Assembly: GCA_964385505.1 (NCBI GenBank)
Contig: CAYLPI010000001.1
Span: 33,767-97,766 of the forward strand
Reading direction: 5' to 3'
Source: CAITSH01 sp964385505
GTDB taxonomy: Bacteria; Pseudomonadota; Gammaproteobacteria; Burkholderiales; SG8-39
Length of the DNA: 64,000 nt
Position 1 is the first letter of the stretch, and every line of letters begins with the position of its first letter. Made by a program: the position numbers and the translations under genes. Positions 35,672-43,254 of this stretch are shown here, piece by piece. A model generated the notes under the pieces. It had not been told where the DNA came from. It saw only the letters and a list, made by a program, of their open reading frames with translations, and ran no database searches.

Positions 35672-35796
35672 CCGCCTATTGTAGCCACACGGAGGCGACA
35701 TCGCCGACATCAACCCAGTCGATATTGCTTATCGTCCATGGCATATAGACCTTACGTGCCGCAGCGGCGTAAAGTGCTTGCTTTAAGGAACAATTG
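35672..35796. promoter_or_regulatory. Divergent control region between the LysR gene and the catabolic operon
   Basis: This 125 bp non-coding gap should carry both promoters and the LysR operator. An A/T-rich stretch around 35721-35750 (GATATTGCTTATC...GGCATATAG) is the best candidate, but I could not define a convincing T-N11-A box. An AAGGA ribosome-binding site precedes the ATG at 35797. Confidence 0.4.
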
Positions 35797-38229
35797 ATGG
35801 AAGCTGCGGCACGCACCGCCACCGGATGGGACCGTCTTGCCGAGCCTTCGTGGATTGGCTCGGGCGTGCACCGCCTCGAAGACCGGCGCCTGCTGGTCGG
35901 CCACGGCCGCTTCCTCGCCGATGTGGACCTGCCCGGCATGCGCAATGTGGCCTTTGTGCGCTCCAGCGTCGCGCATGGCGTTCTCGGTGCGATTGCCGCG
36001 CCGGCGGGGACGGCGCAAGGGCTGGTCTGGACGGCAAACGAACTGCAAGGTGTGGCGCGGCCCATGGTCGCCGGGCTGCTGCGCGACGGCTTTCGCCGCG
36101 CCGCCTACCCCGCGCTCGCCACCAAACGGGTGCGCTTTGTCGGTGAAGCCATTGCCGCGGTCATCGGTGGCAGCCGCGCCGAGGCCGACGACCTCGCCGA
36201 GGCCATGACCGTCGTCATCGAGCCGCTGGACGCTACGGTGGACGCCCTGGCAGCCCTCGCGCCCGGTGCGCCGCGCATTCACGCCGACTGGCCCGACAAC
36301 AGTTACCTCACGCTCGAGCGCGCGAGCGCCGGTTTTGACGCGGCGGTTGCGGCGGCCGAGGTGCACATGACGCGACGCTTTCGCATGGCACGCGCCGGGC
36401 CGATGCCGATAGAGACCCGCGGCTGTGTCGCCTGGTTTGACCGGCGCAACGACCAACTGGTGTTGTGGACTTCGACCCAACGGCCGCACCTGATACGCAG
36501 TTTTTTGGCGCAGCACCTGGTCGGCTTTGACGAAAGGCGGGTGCGCGTGGTCGTGCCCGACGTCGGCGGGGCGTTCGGCGTGAAAACCAATTTTTATCCC
36601 GAGGAACTCGCGCTTGCGGCCATGGCCGTGCAGCTTGATCGGCCGCTGCGCTGGATCGAAACGCGTTCCGAACACATGCTGAGCGCCTGTCACGCGCGCG
36701 AGCAGTTTCAGACGGTTACGGCGCACGCCATGCGCGACGGTACACTCGTCGCACTCGATGTGGACATCGTCGGCGACGGCGGTGCCTACTCGATGATCAC
36801 ATCAACCAGCGCGATCGAGGCGAACATGGCGGTCAGCGTCCTGCCCGGTCCCTACCGTATCGGGCAGTACCGGTTTCGCGCGCGCTCGGCCTGCACCAAC
36901 AAGACGCCGATAGGCCCGTACCGCGGCGTCGGGCGGCCGTCGGCGGTGTTCGCGATGGAACGCACCATCGACGAACTGGCGCTTGAACTGCAATTGCAGC
37001 CCAATGCGGTAAGGCTGAAAAACGTCGTCACTCCGGCGGAGTTTCCGTGGAAGACCGCGTCCGGCCTTACCTACGACAGCGGCGACTACCCCGGCCTGAT
37101 CCGGGCCGCGGAGCGGGCGATGCACGACGCCGGCAACAGCCCGGCCGGCGCCCACGAACGCATTGGCACCGGCTTTGCGATGTATGTCGAACAGACGGCC
37201 CACGGAGCGGCGGAATTCGTTGCGCGTGGATCGCCGGTGTTGTATGGGTTTGAATCGGCGCGGGTGAAGCTCGATTTGAGCGGCACGCTCACCGTGGAGG
37301 TGGGTGTCCTGTCGCAGGGCCAGGGCCTGGAGACCACGCTGGCGCAGGTTGCCGCAGCGGTGAGCGGGTTGCCGCTGCAGCATATCAGCGTGCGCCAGGG
37401 CGACACCGATGTTTGTCCCTACGGCATGGGCACCGTGGCGTCGCGCTCAATGGTCAAATCCGGCGGCGCGGTGTACCACGCCTGTCTCAAACTGACCGAC
37501 AAGCTGCGCGTGATCGCCGCATCGCAGTTCGGTTGCACCGCCGCGCAGGTGGTGCTCGCCGGTGGTGCCGCGCACCACGGTGCACGCAAACTCGACTATT
37601 CAGAGCTGGCCGACATCGCATGGCAGAACGTGCAAAAGCTGCCCGCCGGCGTCGAGCCTGGCCTGGAATTTCTGCACCTGTACCGGCCGGAGGTCGAGAC
37701 CGGCACCTATGCCTCGGGCATGCATGCCGCGCGCGTGGCCGTGGATATGGAGACCGGTGCGGTGCGCATTATCGACTATGTCGTCGTCGAGGACTGTGGC
37801 CAGCAGATCAATCCGGTGATCGTCGAGGGCCAGGTGCGCGGCGGCGTGGCGCAGGGTATAGGCCAGGCGTTGTCGGAGGCGTTTCGCTTTGATGAAGCGG
37901 GCCAGCCGCTTGCGGGCACCCTGATGGACTATGCGCTGCCCGGATGCGCCGACATGCCGGACATCCGGATCGAGCACCAGCACACCCTTTCGACCTTCAG
38001 CGTGTTTGGCATGAAGGGCACCGGCGAGGGCGGCGCAATCGCGCCGCCTGCGGCCATCGCCAACGCCGTCGGCAATGCGCTTGCCGCGCTCAATATCGGT
38101 GTGCACGAAGTGCCCCTTACCGCCAACGCGGTCTGGAACGCGCTGCATGCCGCGCAGCGACGAAGTGGCGGGGACGGCGCGCAACGCATCTACATTGGCA
38201 ACCTTCAATCAGCAAAGGAATCCGCATGA
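35797..38229 (+). CDS. Molybdenum hydroxylase large subunit (xanthine dehydrogenase / aldehyde oxidase family), cluster 1
   Basis: This 810-residue molybdopterin-binding subunit hydroxylates carbons next to ring nitrogens or aldehyde carbons. The N-terminus shows GSGVHRLEDRRLLVGHGRFL and FVRSSVAHG. The molybdopterin region includes VVVPDVGGAFGVK and GPYRGVGRPSAVF, and the catalytic Glu lies in FGMKGTGEGGAIAPP (E744). The carbon monoxide dehydrogenase active-site loop (AYxCSFR) is missing, so it is not CoxL. No FAD or iron-sulfur subunit gene lies next to it. It overlaps the following Bug gene by 4 nt. Confidence 0.93.
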   Translation: MEAAARTATGWDRLAEPSWIGSGVHRLEDRRLLVGHGRFLADVDLPGMRNVAFVRSSVAHGVLGAIAAPAGTAQGLVWTANELQGVARPMVAGLLRDGFRRAAYPALATKRVRFVGEAIAAVIGGSRAEADDLAEAMTVVIEPLDATVDALAALAPGAPRIHADWPDNSYLTLERASAGFDAAVAAAEVHMTRRFRMARAGPMPIETRGCVAWFDRRNDQLVLWTSTQRPHLIRSFLAQHLVGFDERRVRVVVPDVGGAFGVKTNFYPEELALAAMAVQLDRPLRWIETRSEHMLSACHAREQFQTVTAHAMRDGTLVALDVDIVGDGGAYSMITSTSAIEANMAVSVLPGPYRIGQYRFRARSACTNKTPIGPYRGVGRPSAVFAMERTIDELALELQLQPNAVRLKNVVTPAEFPWKTASGLTYDSGDYPGLIRAAERAMHDAGNSPAGAHERIGTGFAMYVEQTAHGAAEFVARGSPVLYGFESARVKLDLSGTLTVEVGVLSQGQGLETTLAQVAAAVSGLPLQHISVRQGDTDVCPYGMGTVASRSMVKSGGAVYHACLKLTDKLRVIAASQFGCTAAQVVLAGGAAHHGARKLDYSELADIAWQNVQKLPAGVEPGLEFLHLYRPEVETGTYASGMHAARVAVDMETGAVRIIDYVVVEDCGQQINPVIVEGQVRGGVAQGIGQALSEAFRFDEAGQPLAGTLMDYALPGCADMPDIRIEHQHTLSTFSVFGMKGTGEGGAIAPPAAIANAVGNALAALNIGVHEVPLTANAVWNALHAAQRRSGGDGAQRIYIGNLQSAKESA

Positions 38230-39227
38230 AAACCATGATCCGTTCGTTGGTATTGCTACTTGCCGTCGTGTTGGCGGGTGCGCCGGTGCCGGCATTTGCA
38301 CAGACCGCACCCGCAGGCGCGGCGCCAGGTTACCCGTCAAAGCCGATCCGCATCATCGTGCCGTTTCCACCCGGCGGACAGACCGACATCGTCGCCCGCT
38401 TCATTGCCGAGGGACTGACCAAGGCCTGGGGGCAGCAAGTCGTGGTGGAGAACCGTGCCGGCGCCGGCGGCACCATCGGCACCGACTATGTCGCCAAAGC
38501 GGCGCCCGATGGATACACGCTGCTGCTATGCACGCTGGCGGCCAATTCGATCGCGCCCAGCGTCTATCCCAAGCTGCCGTATGACGCGGGCAAGGATTTC
38601 ACGCCCATCATGGCGCTCACCGGAACGCCTTCTGTCATCGGCATCAATCCGGCGCTGCCGGTCAAGAACCTGGAAGAGTTCATTGCCTACGTCAAAGCGC
38701 GCCCGGGCGAACTTGCGTTCTCCTCGCCGGGGGCGGGCGTGTCCAGCCACCTGGCGATGGAAAATTTCGCGCTCACCGCGGGGCTCAGGATGATCCATGC
38801 CCCGTACAAGGGCAGCGCGCCGGCGTTGAACGCGGTAATGACCGGTGAAGTTGCCGCGACCTTCGATCCGATCTCGACCTTGGCCCCGCTCGCCAAGGCC
38901 GGAAGGGTGCGTGCCATCGCCATGTCGGGGGCAAGGCGCTCATCCCTGCTTCCCGATGTCCCGACGCTGGCAGAAGCAGGCCTGCGCGGGGTCGAGTCGT
39001 ATGCCTGGAACGGCCTGATGGGACCCGCGGGGATGCCGCGCGATATCGTCGCCAGGTTGCACCGGGAGGTCGACATCATCATCAAGAGCGCCGGTCTTCG
39101 CGACAGGATGAACGCGCTCGGCACGGACATACTCGATATGGGACCCGATGAGTTTGCCACCTATGTGCGCGTCGAGACCGAAAAGTGGGGCGTGATCGCG
39201 CGCCGCGTCGGCGCCAAGGCGGAGTGA
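38226..39227 (+). CDS. Tripartite tricarboxylate transporter (Bug) family substrate-binding protein
   Basis: The 333-residue periplasmic receptor has a signal peptide (MKTMIRSLVLLLAVVLAGAP...FAQ). Its mature start is GYPSKPIRIIVPFPPGGQTD, with GQQVVVENRAGAGGTIG, DGYTLLLCTL, IHAPYKGSAPALNA and DVPTLAEAGLRG. Its ATG lies within the hydroxylase stop (ATGA), and it overlaps the dioxygenase start in turn. Such tight coupling implies that it captures the substrate, or an analogue, of this pathway. No TctAB is present. Confidence 0.94.
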   Translation: MKTMIRSLVLLLAVVLAGAPVPAFAQTAPAGAAPGYPSKPIRIIVPFPPGGQTDIVARFIAEGLTKAWGQQVVVENRAGAGGTIGTDYVAKAAPDGYTLLLCTLAANSIAPSVYPKLPYDAGKDFTPIMALTGTPSVIGINPALPVKNLEEFIAYVKARPGELAFSSPGAGVSSHLAMENFALTAGLRMIHAPYKGSAPALNAVMTGEVAATFDPISTLAPLAKAGRVRAIAMSGARRSSLLPDVPTLAEAGLRGVESYAWNGLMGPAGMPRDIVARLHREVDIIIKSAGLRDRMNALGTDILDMGPDEFATYVRVETEKWGVIARRVGAKAE

Positions 39228-40315
39228 GCGCTGCGGACGCCAGCCAGGCGGGTTTTGTCGGCGCCGCCGCGGTGCCGCATGCGCCACAGATGCTGTCGCT
39301 GCCGCGCAGCGAGGACGCCGCGCAGGTGGCGCGCGTGCGCGCTGCAATGCAACGCATCGGCGACGGTTTTCGCGCGCAGCGGCCGGACCTGGTGATCGTG
39401 ATCGGCAACGATCACGGCGACGACTTCATCGTACGCTCGGTACCGGCCTTCATGTTTCACTGCGGCCCGCGCGCGGCCGGACGCGACGGCCACGGCGGCC
39501 ACTGGGCCGTTGACGGCGAGGCCGGCTACCGCCTGGTCGAATTGATGCAGGACGAGGGCTTCGATCCGGCCTTCACGCTCGACGCGCAGCTTGGTACGTT
39601 TTTCACCATTCCGATCGAGTTCATGGGCTGGTCGCGCGAAACCAGCGTGCTGCCGCTGTTTGTCAATTCCTATGTGCCGCCGCAACCCTCGGCGGCGCGC
39701 TGTTTCGCGTTCGGACAGGCCTTGTCGCGTGCGGTGGTGCGCATGGGACGAAGGGCCGTGCTGGTGGCGAGCGGCGGTCTGTCACATTATCCGGGCACCG
39801 CGGCGTATGCCGAGCCCGGGCCGCACAATGCGACCGACGAGAAAATTGTCGAACGCATTAGCGCGGGCAATTTGCGCCATCTGCTGTCCCTTGACGAGGC
39901 GGCGCTCGATGCCACCGGCAACATCGAGCTGCGCTCGTGGTTGATACTCGCCGGCGTCGTAGGTGAGCGCAGGCCTGATGTCGTCAGCTACGAGCCCAAC
40001 TGGCATCACAACTATGGCACCTTCGGCTGGACTTCGCTCGGCGCGCTGCCGGCGCCCAAGCTTTATTACACACCCAATCCGACACGGCGGGCCGAACTCG
40101 CGCGTGCGCTGTATGCGCTGCGTACCGATGTGTCTGCGGCGCGGGCGTGGCTGGCCGGTCCGGCTGCGTTTGCGGCCGGATACGCGCTTGCCGCGGACGA
40201 GCGCGCCGCGCTCGCGATACTCGACGAGGCGCAGATGCGCGATGTGTTTGGCATCCATGCCCTGCTGACCTCTGGCGCGATCCGACACGTTGAAAAACTG
40301 AAAAAGGGCAACTGA
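39224..40315 (+). CDS. Class III extradiol ring-cleavage dioxygenase, fused LigB and LigA-like domains
   Basis: This is a non-haem Fe(II) dioxygenase of 363 residues. The N-terminal LigB-like catalytic domain has probable iron ligands H19 in VPHAPQM and H64 in VIGNDHGDDF, followed by LVASGGLSHYPG. The last 80 or so residues (ALYALRTDVSAARAWLAGPA... and MRDVFGIHALLTSGAI) look like a LigA-type small subunit, so both subunits are in one chain as in gallate dioxygenases. The start is a GTG at 39224 overlapping the Bug stop. The substrate would be a catechol-like, aminophenol-like or dihydroxypyridine-like ring. Confidence 0.88.
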   Translation: MSAADASQAGFVGAAAVPHAPQMLSLPRSEDAAQVARVRAAMQRIGDGFRAQRPDLVIVIGNDHGDDFIVRSVPAFMFHCGPRAAGRDGHGGHWAVDGEAGYRLVELMQDEGFDPAFTLDAQLGTFFTIPIEFMGWSRETSVLPLFVNSYVPPQPSAARCFAFGQALSRAVVRMGRRAVLVASGGLSHYPGTAAYAEPGPHNATDEKIVERISAGNLRHLLSLDEAALDATGNIELRSWLILAGVVGERRPDVVSYEPNWHHNYGTFGWTSLGALPAPKLYYTPNPTRRAELARALYALRTDVSAARAWLAGPAAFAAGYALAADERAALAILDEAQMRDVFGIHALLTSGAIRHVEKLKKGN

Positions 40316-40746
40316 TGAGCAATCCGGCCGTACCGGCCCGTCAAGGCGGGCGGACTATCGTCACATCCGACGCGCTGCACAAGGTGAAGGTGCCGCTCTC
40401 CCATGCGGTCAGGGTCGGCAACCTGGTATTCGTTTCCGGCACGCCGCCCTACCAGACCGGGCCGGGCGCGGGCTATCGGCAGCTTGCCGTGGGTGACTTT
40501 GCCGCGCAGTTCCACCAGAGCATGGCCAACATGAAGCTGATTCTCGAGGCTGCCGGGTCGTCCCTCGACCGGGTCTGCAAGGTGGTGGTGTTTCTCGGTC
40601 GCCGCACGGATTTCGCGCAGATGAACGAACTGTATCGCGGCTATTTCAGCGAAGGCGATTATCCGGCACGCACCACGGTCGAGGTCGGGCATGTCGTGCC
40701 GGACGTCCTGCTCGAAATCGAATGCGTCGCGGAAGTGGTGCAATGA
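40315..40746 (+). CDS. RidA/YjgF-family enamine/imine deaminase
   Basis: The 143-residue protein has the RidA fold and catalytic residues: Arg in YPARTTVEVG (R119) and Glu in VLLEIECVA (E134), with SGTPPYQTG near the N-terminus. RidA homologues hydrolyse reactive enamines or imines; one branch is 2-aminomuconate deaminase of aminophenol degradation, similar in size. It sits directly between a ring-cleaving dioxygenase and a monooxygenase and shares 1-4 nt with each. A pathway role in removing nitrogen after ring cleavage is therefore more likely than housekeeping. Confidence 0.9.
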   Translation: MSNPAVPARQGGRTIVTSDALHKVKVPLSHAVRVGNLVFVSGTPPYQTGPGAGYRQLAVGDFAAQFHQSMANMKLILEAAGSSLDRVCKVVVFLGRRTDFAQMNELYRGYFSEGDYPARTTVEVGHVVPDVLLEIECVAEVVQ

Positions 40747-41894
40747 AAGGGCACGCTGAAATCGCCGGCGGTGGCATCGGCGGGCTCGCACTGGGCACCA
40801 TGCTCTGCCAGCGCGGCTGGAGCGTGCGCGTGCACGAACGCGCGCCGGCGATTCGCGAAATCGGCGCCGGGATTTACATCAAGGACAACAGCATCAAGGT
40901 GATGGAGGAGGCGGGGATGTTTGCCGCGCTGGCACCCCGAGGGACGCGCCTGCTGCGGGCCGATGTCGTCGATAGCGAGGGGCAGCCTTTGCTATCGAGG
41001 CCGCACGACACCGAGCGCACGCGCGTCTATGTGTTTTCGCGCCAGGCCCTGATAGAAGCGTGGCGCGACGCCGCGACCGCGGCCGGCGTAGATGTGGTGA
41101 CCGGTTCCCAGGTTGCCGGCGCGGAGGCGTCGGGCGTGCTGATCCTTGGTGACGGAACACGCTGCAAGGCCGATGTGGTGATCGGATGTGATGGTTTCAG
41201 TTCGCCGGTGCGCGAGTCGCTGTCGCTGGATGCGCGATCGAAGTTGCTGCCGACGGTGATCAACCGCTATTTGCTGCCGCACCGGCGTTTCACGCGCGAG
41301 CCGGTTACCACCGAGCACTACGCGGGCCAGCGGCGCATCGGCATTACACCGGCGGGAGATGCGCTGACCTATGTGTTCACTGTCAGTCCGCTGCGCGACG
41401 AAATGTCCAACCGCCTGCCGCTGGACGTCGCCGACTGGCTGGCGATGTACCCAAGACAGGGTGAGTTGTTCGAACACCTCGCGGCGACCGAGGGCACGTC
41501 CTACCAATACTGCCTGGTGCGCTGCCCGCGTTGGCAAAAAGGACGCGTCGCGCTGGTCGGCGATGCCGCGACGGGCATGCCGCCCACGCTCGGTCAGGGG
41601 GCGGGGCTTACCATCATGAACGCCCGCGCCCTGGCCGAAGCACTCGACCGCTCGCAATCGGTTGAGGCGGCATTGCCCAGATGGGAACATGCGGTGCGCT
41701 TTGTAAGTGATTCGACACAGGACTGGGCCTTGCGCTGGGACTGGATCAGCAGAACCTGCCCGCCGCACCTCGCCTGGCTGAAGCCCATCCTGCTGGGTGC
41801 CCTGCGCGCGATGCCCGCAATCAACCGGCGGATGCGCATCGCTGATCGCGGACTCGATCTTATCCTGCCGCGGGTGCGTGCGGCGACCGGCTAG
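40743..41894 (+). CDS. FAD-dependent aromatic monooxygenase (PHBH/salicylate hydroxylase type)
   Basis: This group A flavoprotein monooxygenase has 383 residues. The N-terminal dinucleotide motif AEIAGGGIGGLALGTMLCQRG is followed by REIGAGIYIKDNSI. A DG-type motif lies in VVIGCDGFSSPVRESL, and the second FAD motif is LVGDAATGMPPTLGQGAGL. Relatives hydroxylate salicylate, 6-hydroxynicotinate and similar hydroxy- or amino-aromatics. It is the last gene of the overlapping operon from 35797 and probably supplies the substrate of the dioxygenase. Confidence 0.92.
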   Translation: MKGHAEIAGGGIGGLALGTMLCQRGWSVRVHERAPAIREIGAGIYIKDNSIKVMEEAGMFAALAPRGTRLLRADVVDSEGQPLLSRPHDTERTRVYVFSRQALIEAWRDAATAAGVDVVTGSQVAGAEASGVLILGDGTRCKADVVIGCDGFSSPVRESLSLDARSKLLPTVINRYLLPHRRFTREPVTTEHYAGQRRIGITPAGDALTYVFTVSPLRDEMSNRLPLDVADWLAMYPRQGELFEHLAATEGTSYQYCLVRCPRWQKGRVALVGDAATGMPPTLGQGAGLTIMNARALAEALDRSQSVEAALPRWEHAVRFVSDSTQDWALRWDWISRTCPPHLAWLKPILLGALRAMPAINRRMRIADRGLDLILPRVRAATG

Positions 41895-42040
41895 CTGCAT
41901 ACATACCCGGGCCGGACGCAGCCGGCGGCGGCTGCAGAACGCCGGCGTGCGGCCGTTGCCATCATGCGCAGAACGGGGCAATATGCCTACTTCGCTTGGT
42001 CCATCACTTGCTTGGTATTCCCTTGCATGTGAATTTGTGA

Positions 42041-42072
42041 ATGTACAGATGTACAGATGTACAGATGTACAA
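42041..42072. repeat. 8 bp tandem repeat, four units
   Basis: ATGTACAG occurs three times and then ATGTACAA, head to tail, with no spacers. The TGTACA core of each unit is itself palindromic. It lies 85 bp upstream of the Bug gene start. Confidence 0.9.
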
Positions 42073-42093
42073 AATTGCGATGGCCCCTCGCGG

Positions 42094-42115
42094 GGGACAC
42101 CCGAGATGGTGTCCC
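42094..42115. promoter_or_regulatory. Hairpin in the leader of the third Bug gene
   Basis: The 8 bp arms GGGACACC and GGTGTCCC flank the loop CGAGAT. There is no T-tract. It could be an operator or an mRNA leader hairpin 42 bp before the ATG. Confidence 0.4.
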
Positions 42116-42156
42116 GATTCCAATCTCCGCTGAACTCGTCCGAGAGCTGATACCTG

Positions 42157-43182
42157 ATGAAAACACCGATGCCCAATGCCTTGAAAAAAACCTCCGCAGC
42201 CCGTTCACGCCATGGCGTGTTCGTGTCTGTGCTTGTTGCCCTGCTCTCAGTGCTTGCGCCCGGTAGCGCAAGCGCCCAAGCCGCATGGCCGACCAAACCG
42301 CTGAAAATCATCGTGCCCTTCCCGCCGGGTGGCACCACCGACAACCTCGCGCGCCTGCTGGCGCAAAAACTCTCCGAAGCCTACAAGCAGAACGTGCTGG
42401 TGGAGAATCGTGCCGGTGCCGCCGGCGTGATCGGCTCCGATGTCGTGGCCAAATCCGCCCCCGACGGCTACACGCTGCTGCTCTCGAGCCTCGCCTCCCA
42501 GGTGATTGCGCCGGTGATCCAAAAGACCCCCTACGACGGCTTGCGCGATTTTACGCACATCGCCATTCTTGGCGGTCCGCCCACCGCGATCGCCGTCGGG
42601 CCCGGGCTGCCCGATATCAAGGACCTGCAATCCTTTATTGCGCTGGCCAAGGCCAAGCCCAACAGCGTCGGCTATGCCACACCTGGCAACGGCACCCATG
42701 GTCATGTCATCGCCGAGTTGTTCAAGCAGTTGAGCGGCGCGCAGATCGCACATGTGCCGTACAAGGGTTCCGGTCCGGCCTTCGCCGACCTCGTAGCCGG
42801 CCACGTGCCCGCCGCGTCGCTGACGATTTCAGCTTTGGTGCCGCAAATGCGCACCGGCAAAATCCGTGCGCTCGCCAGCACCTCGGCCAAGCGCCTGGCG
42901 GATTTTCCCGATGTGCCGACCTTTGCCGAACTGGGCTACCCCGGCATGACTGCCATCACGTGGTTTGGCATCGCCGGGCCGGCGAAAATGCCGGCCGAGG
43001 TGACCGAGAGTCTCAACCGTGAAATCCGCAAAGCCATGCAGGCTGCCGATGTGCGTGAGCGCCTGCAGGCCGAGACCTTCGAGATTCCCGACTACAACGT
43101 GACGCAGGCCGGTGACTATGTGCGCAGCGAAACGGCGCGCTGGCAACCGGTGGCGCGCGCGTCTTCGGCCAAAAATGACTAG
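42157..43182 (+). CDS. Tripartite tricarboxylate transporter (Bug) family substrate-binding protein
   Basis: The 341-residue periplasmic receptor has an N-terminal basic region and signal peptide ending SASAQ. The mature start is AAWPTKPLKIIVPFPPGGTTD, with NVLVENRAGAAGVIGSD, DGYTLLLSSL, AHVPYKGSGPAF and DVPTFAELGYPG. It is the third Bug protein in the window and lacks TctAB partners. It precedes the thiamine-diphosphate enzyme gene by 72 bp, and the two probably form one unit. Confidence 0.94.
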   Translation: MKTPMPNALKKTSAARSRHGVFVSVLVALLSVLAPGSASAQAAWPTKPLKIIVPFPPGGTTDNLARLLAQKLSEAYKQNVLVENRAGAAGVIGSDVVAKSAPDGYTLLLSSLASQVIAPVIQKTPYDGLRDFTHIAILGGPPTAIAVGPGLPDIKDLQSFIALAKAKPNSVGYATPGNGTHGHVIAELFKQLSGAQIAHVPYKGSGPAFADLVAGHVPAASLTISALVPQMRTGKIRALASTSAKRLADFPDVPTFAELGYPGMTAITWFGIAGPAKMPAEVTESLNREIRKAMQAADVRERLQAETFEIPDYNVTQAGDYVRSETARWQPVARASSAKND

Positions 43183-43254
43183 GAACGATTAGGACCTCCT
43201 GGTTGACCCGGGGGGGCGCGTTGCCGTCCCCCGATTCACTTTGTACTGAGCCCC

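Larger units (their letters stand above)
41895..42156. other. Intergenic region upstream of the third Bug gene
   Basis: This 262 bp gap has no credible gene. It contains the 8 bp tandem repeat at 42041-42072 and a hairpin at 42094-42115. It probably contains the end of the catabolic operon transcript and the promoter of the next genes. Confidence 0.5.

Noticed and set aside
35797..38229. Carbon monoxide dehydrogenase large subunit (CoxL)
   Set aside because: The CoxL active-site loop AYxCSFR is absent; the corresponding site reads GPYRGVGRP. The same holds for the subunit at 52848.
42041..42072. CRISPR array
   Set aside because: The units are 8 bp and directly abutting, without spacers, and no cas genes are near. 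The 9 bp repeats at 20392 were rejected for the same reason.
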